Position numbers and translations under genes: made by a program. Of a stretch of 64,000 bases of DNA, positions 18,322-26,444 are shown piece by piece. The notes beneath the pieces were generated by a model, which did no database searches, was not told the DNA's origin, and worked only from the letters and a program-made list of their open reading frames with translations. The stretch covers positions 186,001 to 250,000 of the forward strand of contig CALXJI010000001.1 in the NCBI GenBank assembly GCA_944388585.1, read 5' to 3'. This DNA is from an uncultured Clostridia bacterium (lineage in GTDB: Bacteria; Bacillota; Clostridia; TANB77; CAG-465). How positions within the stretch are numbered: position 1 is the stretch's first letter; each line of letters starts with the position of its first letter.

Positions 18322-18591
18322 ATGAAAAAAATAATAATAGATATAGTATTTATTTTAATAATCATTAGCATATTTAATTTAATTATATCTAATCAATTGG
18401 AAAAGAATATATTAGATTATAAAGAATATGTTGTTAGATCTGGAGATACCATATGGAGTATAGCAATGGATTTAGTAGATAATAATAGAAAAATTTATAT
18501 AAAAAGTATAATAAATGATATAAAAACATTAAATTCATTAAATGATGTATTAATATATGAAGGACAAGAAATATTATTACCAGTATATTAA
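18322..18591 (+). CDS. YneA-like SOS cell-division suppressor, LysM protein
   Basis: 89 residues: one N-terminal membrane helix (about 3-22, IIIDIVFILIIISIFNLII) and a LysM domain (about 35-88) with YVVRSGDTIWSIAMDLV and GQEILLPVY. This is the layout of YneA, the Firmicute protein induced by DNA damage that delays septation; YneA is about 105 residues. Two LexA boxes in the promoter support the call. Unlike in Bacillus, lexA is not adjacent in this window. GAGG precedes the start by 9 bases. A generic LysM anchor protein is the alternative. Confidence 0.75.
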   Translation: MKKIIIDIVFILIIISIFNLIISNQLEKNILDYKEYVVRSGDTIWSIAMDLVDNNRKIYIKSIINDIKTLNSLNDVLIYEGQEILLPVY

Positions 18592-18605
18592 TTTTTATAA
18601 TAATA

Positions 18606-18634
18606 TTGTAATGTTTACATAATTGTGATATAAT
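18606..18634 (+). promoter_or_regulatory. Promoter of the 18686 gene
   Basis: TTGTAA at 18606-18611, 17-base spacer, TATAAT at 18629-18634. Confidence 0.7.
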
Positions 18635-18685
18635 ATTTTTCATAATAATATAGTTGCTCAAAAACTAATGTAGAGGAGGTAAGAT

Positions 18686-19273
18686 ATGAAAGTATCTATA
18701 AAAAAGTACTTTTTTAGGAGGAAAATACTTAATTATTACGATATTTATGGTGAAGTAGTATTTTCAAATGGCAAAACAGTAAAGTTATATTTTAATTCAA
18801 GTAAACATTCGATAGAAATTGTTTATGAAAAACAGAAAGATATACTTTCTGCCGAAGAAAGAGCTATGCTTATTGAATTAATACTTAAAGAACTTTGTAC
18901 ATTTTTTAGGGGAATTATACACTTTTCATTAGGAGAATATATTGAAAATTATACTTTGATTGACATTATTTGGGATAAAAAATATGTATCTAAAAATACT
19001 ATTCTTATTGAATATTTTAATAGTGAATATTCCAAAAAGACAAAAGAGAAGCTATTTAATATTTTACGTGATATATATGTACAGATTAATTTGCAAAAAG
19101 AAAAGATAGGACAAGATGTTATTTCTATTAATCTTAAGAAAAATTTAAAATATACTGAGAAAATAGATGTAATATACTTTAGTAAATATTTTGTTACAAA
19201 TAGTAAGGGGAATGTTAAATTTAATTTTTCAAAAAATAATAGTAAAATTTTACAACTTATTCCAGTAAGCTAG
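18686..19273 (+). CDS. Hypothetical protein of a possible local family
   Basis: 195 residues after a strong GAGGAGG site. Soluble and basic, with beta-rich N-terminus (YGEVVFSNGKTVKLYFNSS), then the helix ILSAEERAMLIELILKELC, then TILIEYFNSEYSKKTKEKLF and a helix (ILRDIYVQINLQKEK). The order strand block, L-[ST]-x-x-E-[RK] helix, acidic strand, long helix is shared with the proteins at 17531 and 19387. No known domain. It has its own promoter and terminator. Confidence 0.75.
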   Translation: MKVSIKKYFFRRKILNYYDIYGEVVFSNGKTVKLYFNSSKHSIEIVYEKQKDILSAEERAMLIELILKELCTFFRGIIHFSLGEYIENYTLIDIIWDKKYVSKNTILIEYFNSEYSKKTKEKLFNILRDIYVQINLQKEKIGQDVISINLKKNLKYTEKIDVIYFSKYFVTNSKGNVKFNFSKNNSKILQLIPVS

Positions 19274-19293
19274 ATTTTTCTAGCTTACTTTTT
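19265..19293 (+). terminator. Rho-independent terminator
   Basis: Stem AGTAAGCTAG / CTAGCTTACT followed by TTTTTTA; contains the stop codon of the 18686 gene. Confidence 0.85.
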
Positions 19294-19300
19294 TATTTTA

Positions 19301-19329
19301 TTGACATAATAATGAAAATATGATAAAAT
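19301..19329 (+). promoter_or_regulatory. Promoter of the 19387 gene
   Basis: TTGACA at 19301-19306, 17-base spacer, TAAAAT at 19324-19329. Confidence 0.75.
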
Positions 19330-19386
19330 ATAAACTGACTTATTAAAGATTTTTTACTTTATTTTAATAAATAAGGAGGAAGTAAT

Positions 19387-19998
19387 ATGGAGAGTGTAAA
19401 AATATTAAAATCATCAGGAGAAATTTTTTATGATGATAACAAAAATTATTGGAAGGCAGATATTTCTTGGAATATTCCTTGTAAAAAAATTACAATATTT
19501 GGAACAACAAGAGCTCTTACGGATAAGGAAAGGAGTAATATAATTACTAAACTTTTAAATAAGTTCTATTTTGGAAATTATTTAGATTATGAAAATGACA
19601 TATATTTATGCAAATTGTATAATAGAGATATGTCAAAAAAAGAAGAGCAAGATGTAGAAGATATGTCTTATTCAATACTTGGAGAATATATACTAGAATT
19701 ACCACAAAGCGATGATGCTAATCAGATAGTAAAGGATATGCGTAACCTATTTGTTAATATGAGAATTTGGGTTAAAGAGTCTATAAATCGTAAAGAAAAA
19801 ATATCTTGTACACTTCCATTTAAAATATATGGCAAGAAAAGAGAAATGAAAATATTTTTAAAAATGTTCGATTCTATAGCTTATGAATTTGAATATTATT
19901 TCTTTAAAATGACTGGTAAAGAAGTAGAAATTAAATGCATAGAAAGTAAAATGATAAATGGAAAAGCTACAGTAATATTTGATATTAAAGAGGTTTAA
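19387..19998 (+). CDS. Hypothetical protein of a possible local family
   Basis: 203 residues, soluble, preceded by AAGGAGG. N-terminal strands (KSSGEIFYDDNKNYWKADIS), then the helix ALTDKERSNIITKLLNKFYF, then ILGEYILELPQSDDANQIVK near 97-116, which matches the 17531 protein in position and pattern, then a helix MRNLFVNMRIWVKE and a beta-rich end. No known family. The last codons form part of the terminator hairpin. Confidence 0.75.
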   Translation: MESVKILKSSGEIFYDDNKNYWKADISWNIPCKKITIFGTTRALTDKERSNIITKLLNKFYFGNYLDYENDIYLCKLYNRDMSKKEEQDVEDMSYSILGEYILELPQSDDANQIVKDMRNLFVNMRIWVKESINRKEKISCTLPFKIYGKKREMKIFLKMFDSIAYEFEYYFFKMTGKEVEIKCIESKMINGKATVIFDIKEV

Positions 19999-20014
19999 AT
20001 GCCTCTTTATTTTA
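19986..20014 (+). terminator. GAGGC-type terminator
   Basis: TAAAGAGG / CCTCTTTA stem with an 8-base loop followed by TTTTATT; includes the stop codon of the 19387 gene. The right arm carries TGCCTCTTTA. Confidence 0.75.
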
Positions 20015-20096
20015 TTCTTATCTATATTATATCTTATATATTTTCCATTTTCACTAAAATTTCACTATGTTTTAGTGCATTAATACACACAATTAC

Positions 20097-20125
20097 TTGA
20101 TTAATTTAATAGCTAATGATAATAT
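20097..20125 (+). promoter_or_regulatory. Dockerin-type promoter, copy 1
   Basis: TTGATT at 20097-20102, 17-base spacer ending CTAATGA, TAATAT at 20120-20125. The same design precedes the genes at 21676 and 28888-30252, with a variant before 20866. Confidence 0.7.
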
Positions 20126-20148
20126 TTTAATATAGCTGGAGGTATAAT

Positions 20149-20742
20149 ATGAAAAATAAAATAAAAAGAGCATTAATAGTGTTTTTTATATTTACATTTT
20201 TATTTTCAAATATAAGAGCTTTTGAAATTAATTCTAAAGATGAAATTGATATAGATGAAACAATAACAGTAACAATAGATTTTGGTACTTCTTTAGGTGC
20301 ATACGATTCTTTAGAAGTAACATATAATACTTATACATTAGAATATGTATCTGGAGATCCATTAGAGGAAAGTGTATGGCACGATTCAAGTCAAGAGCAG
20401 CAAGGAATAAGCTCTAAAACATATGTATTTAAAGGTAAAGCAAATGGTATTAGCACAATTAATATAGATATAAAGGGAGCAGTAAGTGCAAATGAGAATA
20501 TGGATGAACTAGGAGATATAAATATATCTAAAAAAATAACAATTGGTTTTGGATATGTAAAAGGAGATGTAAATTCTGATGGAGCTATAAACTCAATAGA
20601 TGCATCTTTAATAATAGATAAATATAAAAATAACAATATAATACAAGATGATCTTGAAATCGCAGATATGAATAATGATGGAGCAATAAATTCAGTAGAT
20701 GCTTCTATAATTATTGATATGTATAAAAATAATCAAATATAA
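20149..20742 (+). CDS. Secreted protein with cohesin-like domain and type I dockerin
   Basis: 197 residues. Signal peptide at about 1-25 (KRALIVFFIFTFLFSNIRA). Residues about 30-132 form a beta-rich domain resembling cohesins (ITVTIDFGTSLGAYDSLEV, YVFKGKANGISTINIDI); this assignment is by pattern only. The C-terminal dockerin (about 138-197) has two F-hand repeats, GDVNSDGAINSIDASLIID and ADMNNDGAINSVDASIIID, each with the calcium-ligand pattern D-x-N-x-D-G-x-I-N-S-x-D. Dockerins plug into cohesins of cell-surface or secreted complexes. A cohesin-plus-dockerin protein would be an adaptor that both docks and is docked onto. Confidence 0.8.
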   Translation: MKNKIKRALIVFFIFTFLFSNIRAFEINSKDEIDIDETITVTIDFGTSLGAYDSLEVTYNTYTLEYVSGDPLEESVWHDSSQEQQGISSKTYVFKGKANGISTINIDIKGAVSANENMDELGDINISKKITIGFGYVKGDVNSDGAINSIDASLIIDKYKNNNIIQDDLEIADMNNDGAINSVDASIIIDMYKNNQI

Positions 20743-20802
20743 TTTAAAATCATAAATAAAATCAATTTAAAGAGGCAAAATGCCTCTTTATTTTAATTTT
20801 TA
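20674..20802. repeat. Near-identical dockerin 3' end plus terminator, copy 1
   Basis: About 130 bases covering the second dockerin repeat, stop, trailer and terminator match 23820-23949 with only about six differences seen by eye. This points to recent duplication or gene conversion between the 20149 and 21676 genes. Confidence 0.8.
20768..20802 (+). terminator. GAGGC-type terminator
   Basis: Perfect 10-base stem TAAAGAGGCA / TGCCTCTTTA, AAA loop, then TTTTAATTTTT. Confidence 0.9.
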
Positions 20803-20809
20803 TAACATA

Positions 20810-20851
20810 CTTGATAAAAATTTTACATCTAATGATATATTATTTTAATAT
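20810..20851 (+). promoter_or_regulatory. Dockerin-type promoter, copy 2 (variant)
   Basis: CTTGATA, then TTTTACATCTAATGATAT and TATTTTAATATA. The spacer core ACATCTAATGA is identical to that before 28888-30252, but the spacing is about 2 bases longer. Confidence 0.55.
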
Positions 20852-20865
20852 AATGGGGATTATAT

Positions 20866-21514
20866 ATGAAAAATAAAATTTTAAGTTTAAGCCTAATTAT
20901 TTGTTTAATTATGTGTAGTGCACGTCAAGGTATAGTTGCTGTAACTAAATATCAAAAGGAAGATATAGATCAAGACGGCGTACTTACTGAAGATGATGCA
21001 ATACTTCTTGCAGAACATTTTTTAAATGATCAACTTACAGATACTGATAAAATATTAGGAGATTTAAATGGAGATGGTATAATTAATATTAAAGATGCTC
21101 AAGAAATATATTATATAATAGATCCAGATTTTATACTGGGTGATATTACTAAAGATAGAATACTTGATGTACTTGATGTTAATTATATACTAAGAAAAAC
21201 GGTTTCTGAATCTGGACCTACAATAGAAGATATTATATATGCAGATTATTATGGAGAGGGAATATTAGATCAAATAGATATAGATATGTACTTATATATA
21301 TTAGTTGGAAAATATCAAAAAGGTGATGTAAATAGAGATGGAGCTATAAACTCAATATACGCGTCTTTAATAATAGATAAATATAAAAAATAATAAAGTA
21401 TATAAAGATGATTTAAATAGAGCAGATATCAATGGAGATAATGCGTTAAATTCAGTAGATGCTTCCATGATTATCGATATGTATAAGAATAATGAGTGTA
21501 AAATAATTAAATAA
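20866..21514 (+). pseudogene. Multi-EF-hand dockerin protein, frame-shifted in the last dockerin
   Basis: Signal peptide at about 1-25, then three pairs of dockerin-like calcium loops: DIDQDGVLTEDDAILLAEHF with GDLNGDGIINIKDAQEIYY, a degenerate pair (GDITKDRILDVLDVNYILR, then ADYYGEGILDQIDIDMYLY), and a final dockerin. In the last, the first repeat reads INSIYASLIID (Asp changed to Tyr) and the frame stops at 21391-21393 just after the A run 21385-21390. One surplus base there throws out the rest; in the other frame the second repeat continues as ADINGDNALNSVDASMIID to TAA 21512-21514. As read, the protein ends after 175 residues with half a dockerin. It may be decaying, phase-variable at the A run, or a sequencing error. 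Confidence 0.75.
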
Positions 21515-21530
21515 GAGGAAAAATGGTGCT

Positions 21531-21560
21531 TAAAGAGGCATTTTGCCTCTTTATTTTTAC
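21531..21560 (+). terminator. GAGGC-type terminator
   Basis: TAAAGAGGCA / TGCCTCTTTA, TTT loop, then TTTTTA. Confidence 0.9.
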
Positions 21561-21623
21561 TATTTATACATTAATTAATTTAAAAAGTTAATTTGGTGAT
21601 TTATGTCGTTCTAAAAAATATTA

Positions 21624-21652
21624 TTGATTAATTCTATAAATAATGTTATTAT
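21624..21652 (+). promoter_or_regulatory. Dockerin-type promoter, copy 3
   Basis: TTGATT at 21624-21629, 17-base spacer, TATTAT at 21647-21652; the flanking AATT and TAATG match the other dockerin promoters. Confidence 0.65.
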
Positions 21653-21675
21653 ATTAGCATAAAGGAGGTTTATTT

Positions 21676-23889
21676 ATGAAAAATAAACTTTATATTATAT
21701 TAATTGCTTCTTTAATCTATTTTTTAGGGATAGTAACAAATAATATATATGCAGCAAATTTAACTGGAGATGAATTATTACAAGTAAATGGCAATACTAT
21801 ATCTAAAAATACATCAATAGATCAAGTAAATAACATGTTTGGACAACCCAGACTAATAACAAATTCTGCATTTGGTGGAAAAGCATATACATATTATGAT
21901 GATGCTTATACATGGATGCTACATATAGAAACAAATGCAAGTGGAAATATAAAAGGATTTGGATGTGTAAACGGTAACTTTATATCTAAAAAGTATTCAC
22001 AAGGAGATAAATATACATATACACATTCATATATGTCTGGAACAGTTTTAACAGATGATAATGATTTTGTAAATGGTGTATATGAATATAATGTAACTTA
22101 TTCTGATGTAGAAGAATATAAAAAAAACTTTTGCAAGTCATCAGAATATCTTTATGATTTGCAAAAATCATCATTAATAGTAAGTAAAATATTAGCAAAT
22201 AAGCATGGATATTATTTTCCTCAAACATATATTAATGAAGATATATTTTACATAAACGAAGAGCTAAAAGATAATAATACAGATATATATAATTGGGGAT
22301 TAAATACAGGGAAAACAAAGTATATATCATTAGTTTTATTTAGAACAGACACTCGTTTTTTTGAATTGCCAAATCCTATAACATTAGGAGATAATACAGA
22401 AAATTATACTAGAGCAGAAAACTATGAATATATTTTTTATGATATAAAAGTTCAAGACGAGCAAAGTTTTACTTTAAAGACAACAATACTATTTATTGAT
22501 CCTAGCTTTTTAGATGAAAAAGAAGAGATATCTCTTACAGATACAGAATTATCATTGCTTGATGCATTAAAGGCAAAATATAAAGAATATAATGAACATG
22601 GACATGCAATCACAGCAAATTTTGATATAGAACCAAAATATGAAGAACTACCTCTTGTAGCAGGAAAATGGACAGATATGGCGCTACTTATGGTAACAGA
22701 CTATATAAATCTTGCAAGAGTTGGAGCAGGACTTCATCCTTTAGAGTTAAATTGGGATATTACAGACGCTGCTCAACATAAAGCAACATTAGTAGCATAT
22801 AATAGAATACATGACTATCAAAGTGGTCATAATCCAGAACAACCAGATGGCGTAAGTGACGAGTTTTATAATAAAGCACAAAGTTACATGACAGAAAACT
22901 TATATACTGGTGATATACAAACAAGTATAGTTGGCGCATTAAATGACGGATATGGTGATCCAGTTTCATGTGGGCACAGATATAATTTATTGGATCCATC
23001 AGCAACAGAGTGGGGAATAGGTGCAGTAGGAAGTGGATTATCTTTTGGCTGGCAAGCAGCTCAAAAGTTTTCTGGATTTGAGAGTTATTCAAATGAGCTT
23101 GTTGCTTGGCCAAGCAAAGGTATTTTTACAATGGACTTAGCGTATAATGGAATTGGAAATTGGACTGCTAGATTTTATAAAAGATATACAGTATCTTCTG
23201 ATACAGAGGTAACTATAAAGTCATTAAATTCAGGTAAAATTTATGAGATAACAAATGAAAATAAAAATGATAATGGAAAATTTTTAGAAAATGTAAGTAG
23301 TAGACAAGTAACATTTAGAGATGATACTATTTCATATGAGAGTGGTGATGTTTTTGAAATAACATTACATAATGTAAAAGATTCTACAACTGGTGAAAAC
23401 ATAGATTATACATATAGAAGTGTATTTTATAGTCTTAGCGATTTGAGTGGAGACGAAGTAACAGATATAGAATTAAATATTCAAAATGTTTCTTTAGGTA
23501 TTGGACAAACTATTCAAATCGAAGCTAAAGTTCTTCCAGAAAGTGCAATAGATAAAATGATTATTTATTCTTCTACTAATGATGAAGTTGCTATAATAAG
23601 ACAAGACGGACTTATAACAGCAGTAGGAGAAGGACAAGCACAAATAAATATACTATGTGGAACAGTATTAAAAACTATTAATGTTACAGTTATGCCTTAT
23701 CAAAAAGGCGATGTAAATAAAGATGGAGCTATAAACTCAATAGATGCATCTTTAATAATCGACATGTATAAAAATAACAGTCAAATAACACAAGAGGAAT
23801 TAAATATAGCGGATATGAATAATGATAAAGCAATAAATTCAGTAGATGCTTCTATAATTATTGATATGTATAAAAATAATCAAATATAA
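21676..23889 (+). CDS. Secreted CAP-domain protein with Big_2 and dockerin
   Basis: 737 residues. Signal peptide at about 1-27. An N-terminal CAP-associated region (about 30-100) contains SIDQVNNMFGQPRLITN. A CAP/SCP domain lies at about 335-490: INLARVGAGLHPLELNWDIT, QHKATLVAYNRIHDYQSGH and the late strand block of the family are clear. A bacterial Ig-like Big_2 domain (about 594-675) is followed by a dockerin (about 678-737) with two F-hand repeats. CAP proteins in Clostridia are surface or secreted and of unclear activity. Strong GGAGG before the start; GAGGC terminator after the stop. Confidence 0.88.
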   Translation: MKNKLYIILIASLIYFLGIVTNNIYAANLTGDELLQVNGNTISKNTSIDQVNNMFGQPRLITNSAFGGKAYTYYDDAYTWMLHIETNASGNIKGFGCVNGNFISKKYSQGDKYTYTHSYMSGTVLTDDNDFVNGVYEYNVTYSDVEEYKKNFCKSSEYLYDLQKSSLIVSKILANKHGYYFPQTYINEDIFYINEELKDNNTDIYNWGLNTGKTKYISLVLFRTDTRFFELPNPITLGDNTENYTRAENYEYIFYDIKVQDEQSFTLKTTILFIDPSFLDEKEEISLTDTELSLLDALKAKYKEYNEHGHAITANFDIEPKYEELPLVAGKWTDMALLMVTDYINLARVGAGLHPLELNWDITDAAQHKATLVAYNRIHDYQSGHNPEQPDGVSDEFYNKAQSYMTENLYTGDIQTSIVGALNDGYGDPVSCGHRYNLLDPSATEWGIGAVGSGLSFGWQAAQKFSGFESYSNELVAWPSKGIFTMDLAYNGIGNWTARFYKRYTVSSDTEVTIKSLNSGKIYEITNENKNDNGKFLENVSSRQVTFRDDTISYESGDVFEITLHNVKDSTTGENIDYTYRSVFYSLSDLSGDEVTDIELNIQNVSLGIGQTIQIEAKVLPESAIDKMIIYSSTNDEVAIIRQDGLITAVGEGQAQINILCGTVLKTINVTVMPYQKGDVNKDGAINSIDASLIIDMYKNNSQITQEELNIADMNNDKAINSVDASIIIDMYKNNQI

Positions 23890-23949
23890 TTTAAAATCAT
23901 AAATGAAATCAATTTAAAGAGGCATTTTGCCTCTTTATTTTAATTTTTA
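23820..23949. repeat. Near-identical dockerin 3' end plus terminator, copy 2
   Basis: Matches 20674-20802 across codons, stop, trailer and hairpin. Confidence 0.8.
23915..23949 (+). terminator. GAGGC-type terminator
   Basis: TAAAGAGGCA / TGCCTCTTTA, TTT loop, then TTTTAATTTTT. Confidence 0.9.
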
Positions 23950-24085
23950 CTATTTATTTGATATTTTTTACTTTGATTATTTTAAAAGTTAATTCATTGA
24001 TTTTTATAGACATTTCTGAAAAATAAAATTTACTGTTTATATAGTGACATTATCATAAGTTAATCACAATGTTAAGCAAAATTAA

Positions 24086-24114
24086 TTGACATAAAAAATA
24101 TTTAGTGATATAAT
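24086..24114 (+). promoter_or_regulatory. Promoter of the 24175 locus
   Basis: TTGACA at 24086-24091, 17-base spacer, TATAAT at 24109-24114. Confidence 0.8.
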
Positions 24115-24174
24115 TCTAGAGCTTTATATATAGTAGATCATCTAATTAATATTAATAAAGGAGGGGGATTTTTT

Positions 24175-24639
24175 ATGATTATATTAAATCTTATATTTAT
24201 GTCCATTGTTTTATCAATAGGTATATATTACAAGATTCAAAATAATAAGTATAATAACACTGTTACAGGAGCAAACTATGAATCTTATCAATATAGAAAG
24301 TTACGAGACAAATATCCAAATTTTTATTTTTTTAAGATTAAAAATATAAAGAAAAAATTAATTAAAGGAAAAAGATTAAATTTAGCACAAAAACAAATCA
24401 TGAAAGACTTTTTAATCTATTATGGACCTGATAGGGGATTAGATATTAATTATATTATGCAAATAAAAAATGATGAGGAATTTACTTATTTATTTTCTGA
24501 TATAAATAATAAAAAGGAGAAAAATAATATGATAGATTTTAATAAAAATAATGAAGATTTTTTATATAATGCAAGTAATTTTGAAGAAGGTAAAAGCAAT
24601 AGAAAATTTAATGGCCGGTATATTAAATCATTATTGTGA
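24175..24639 (+). CDS. Membrane-anchored hypothetical protein overlapping the AAA ATPase
   Basis: 154 residues after GGAGGGGG. One N-terminal membrane helix (about 1-20, IILNLIFMSIVLSIGIYYK), then a basic region and a helical stretch LNLAQKQIMKDFLIYYGPDRG. Inside it, AAAAAGGAG at 24511-24519 followed by in-frame ATG 24529 looks like an internal ribosome binding site and start. The final 30 codons overlap the ATPase frame by 89 bases. Either the gene really ends here, or a one-base shift around 24583-24600 would join it to the ATPase. No known domain. Confidence 0.6.
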   Translation: MIILNLIFMSIVLSIGIYYKIQNNKYNNTVTGANYESYQYRKLRDKYPNFYFFKIKNIKKKLIKGKRLNLAQKQIMKDFLIYYGPDRGLDINYIMQIKNDEEFTYLFSDINNKKEKNNMIDFNKNNEDFLYNASNFEEGKSNRKFNGRYIKSLL

Positions 24640-25525
24640 ATGTTTAACAGATATAAAATATAAATATGATCCAGCAGTAGGTAGAGATAAAGAATTAGAA
24701 AAATTAATGCTCACTATTTTAACACCTCAAAAGTCAGCACTTTTAATAGGAAAAGCAGGCGTTGGAAAAACTAGTATTATTGAAGGACTTGCGTATAGAA
24801 TATCAAAAAAAGAAGTACCAAAATCACTTAAAGAATTTTCTATATATAGAACAAGTGCTGCTATATTAGTTAGTGGATGTATATATTCAGGAATGCTTGA
24901 AAAAAGGATAATAGAAATTTTTGAATCTTTAAAAGATAAGCGTAATGTCATTCTTTTTATAGATGAGATTCATACATTAATTGGTACTGGCAAAAATAAT
25001 GAGCATAAAACTTTAGATATAGCTAATATAATAAAGCCATACATAACTAATGAAGAGATATATTTGGTGGGTGCAACAACAGACTATGAATATGAATGCT
25101 TTATTCAAGTCGATCCTGCTTTTGCTAGAAGATTTTCAAATATAATAATTAAAGAGCCTAATGATTTAGTTTTAGAAGAGATTTTATTACATACATTATA
25201 TAAATATTCCCAAATGTATAAAATAAAAATAGATCAAAGTTTAGCAAAAGATATTAGTAGATCTTTAGTAAAATATACTAGTAAAACAAATAGAATTGAT
25301 TTAGAAGATGAAAGTATTTCTAACCCAGATTTAGCTATTAGTATAATTTCTAATGCTTATGGATACGCAAGATTATATGATAAAAAATTTATTACTTTTA
25401 ATGATTTTATATACTCATATAGAATGTGTGATAAATTAAATGGCAAATTAAAATTATATAATTTAAAAAATAATAAAACTAAAAGATCTAATGTAATACA
25501 ATTTAAGCACAATATGCATAAATAA
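24551..25525 (+). CDS. ClpA/ClpB-type single-domain AAA+ ATPase
   Basis: Up to 324 residues. The D1-type AAA+ core is clear: YDPAVGRDKELEKL, Walker A GKAGVGKTS, EGLAYRISKKEVPKSL, Walker B VILFIDEIHTLIGTG, sensor 1 LVGATTDYEYE and arginine finger DPAFARRFSNI. There is no second AAA domain, no N-repeat domain and no ClpP-binding loop, so it is a lone D1-like module. The start is uncertain: neither ATG 24551 nor ATG 24611 has a proper ribosome binding site, and the coding pattern seems to continue from the 24175 frame. Function unknown; a membrane-tethered remodelling ATPase is possible if the two frames are joined. Confidence 0.75.
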   Translation: MKIFYIMQVILKKVKAIENLMAGILNHYCECLTDIKYKYDPAVGRDKELEKLMLTILTPQKSALLIGKAGVGKTSIIEGLAYRISKKEVPKSLKEFSIYRTSAAILVSGCIYSGMLEKRIIEIFESLKDKRNVILFIDEIHTLIGTGKNNEHKTLDIANIIKPYITNEEIYLVGATTDYEYECFIQVDPAFARRFSNIIIKEPNDLVLEEILLHTLYKYSQMYKIKIDQSLAKDISRSLVKYTSKTNRIDLEDESISNPDLAISIISNAYGYARLYDKKFITFNDFIYSYRMCDKLNGKLKLYNLKNNKTKRSNVIQFKHNMHK

Positions 25526-25540
25526 CATATATTAAATCAA

Positions 25541-25571
25541 TAAAGAGGAGATTTTCCTCTTTATTTTTTTA
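25541..25571 (+). terminator. Rho-independent terminator of ATPase gene
   Basis: TAAAGAGGA / TCCTCTTTA stem followed by TTTTTTT; a variant of the GAGGC type. Confidence 0.85.
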
Positions 25572-25607
25572 TATTATTTTGATATAATTACATTATATAT
25601 GGTTTAA

Positions 25608-25619
25608 GAACATTTGTTT
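25608..25619 (+). promoter_or_regulatory. Possible LexA box before the Nudix gene
   Basis: GAACATTTGTTT fits GAAC-N4-GTTY, like the boxes at 18267 and 18296, and lies about 20 bases after a TATAAT at 25583-25588. Confidence 0.4.
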
Positions 25620-25653
25620 AATTATATTAAAAATATAATAGGAGGATAGAAAA

Positions 25654-26058
25654 ATGCAAAAAGAAAAATCATGTGGAGCTATAGTATATAATAAAAATAA
25701 AGAAGTTCTAATAGTAAAACATACAGCTGGTCATTGGGATTTTCCAAAAGGACATGTTGAAAAAGATGAAACTGAAATCGAGACAGCAAAAAGAGAAGTA
25801 AAAGAAGAGACAAATATAGATGTAAAAATATATGATAATTGTAGATATGAAATACATTATAATCCTAAAGAAAATGTAGAAAAAACAGTAGTATTCTTTT
25901 TAGCTAGTAATATAACAGATAATACTATAAAACAAGATTCAGAAATAGCAAATATTGGATGGTTTAGTTATAATAAAGCATTAGACATATTAACGTATAC
26001 TGATGCTAAGAATCTCTTAAAAAGATCGTATAAAGATATAAGTAAAGTTTTAAAATAA
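25654..26058 (+). CDS. Nudix hydrolase, Ap4A-hydrolase-like
   Basis: 134 residues. The Nudix box runs GHVEKDETEIETAKREVKEETNI (about 31-53), with all catalytic Glu residues present and Asn in place of the usual last Gly. The flanking pattern SCGAIVYN...HWDFPKGH resembles bis(5'-nucleosyl)-tetraphosphatases more than MutT. It would hydrolyse a nucleoside diphosphate-linked substrate; the exact substrate is inference. GGAGG before the start. A LexA-like box upstream hints at DNA-damage control. Confidence 0.85.
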   Translation: MQKEKSCGAIVYNKNKEVLIVKHTAGHWDFPKGHVEKDETEIETAKREVKEETNIDVKIYDNCRYEIHYNPKENVEKTVVFFLASNITDNTIKQDSEIANIGWFSYNKALDILTYTDAKNLLKRSYKDISKVLK

Positions 26059-26140
26059 ATAAAATAAAAAAATAGAGCAGACGAAAGTCTGCTCATATGG
26101 TTATGAAAACTTGGTATATTTCTTTACCAAAAAGATATAA
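26056..26140 (-). ncRNA. Possible small RNA 3' end, unit A
   Basis: On the minus strand a hairpin TTGGTA / TACCAA (26111-26130) is followed by a perfect GAGCAGAC / GTCTGCTC terminator (26075-26094) and a T-rich run. Nothing upstream codes for protein, so an untranslated RNA is the simplest reading. Confidence 0.35.
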
Positions 26141-26169
26141 CAATATAATATATTAAAAGCTTATTTTCT

Positions 26170-26260
26170 TTAAAATAAAACAGTATATTATATAATTTAT
26201 AATACTTATTAAATTTTAAGAGATATAATTATTATTGTATACGAATAACAATTATACTAA
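26170..26260. repeat. Degenerate repeat, copy 1
   Basis: Shares with 26607-26695 the order TTTAAAATAAAA, TATTAAATTTTAA and ACAATTATA at matching spacing, with roughly two thirds of bases alike by eye. Confidence 0.45.
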
Positions 26261-26444
26261 ACTGTAATAAAATACTATATTTTTTATATTTAATGAACAA
26301 AGTTTATACTAATCAACTTTTTAGTAAAAATCAACCATGTACATATTATATCATTATAGCTATCGGAAGTCAAGTAGTTTTACATAATTATACTTAAAAT
26401 AAAAATATATTTAGTAAAATATAAGTATATAATTATTTTACAAA

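Noticed and set aside
26185..26215. AT palindrome AGTATATTATA-TAATTT-ATAATACT as a dif site near xer
   Set aside because: The half-sites do not match the known Firmicute dif arms; in such AT-rich DNA dyads arise often.
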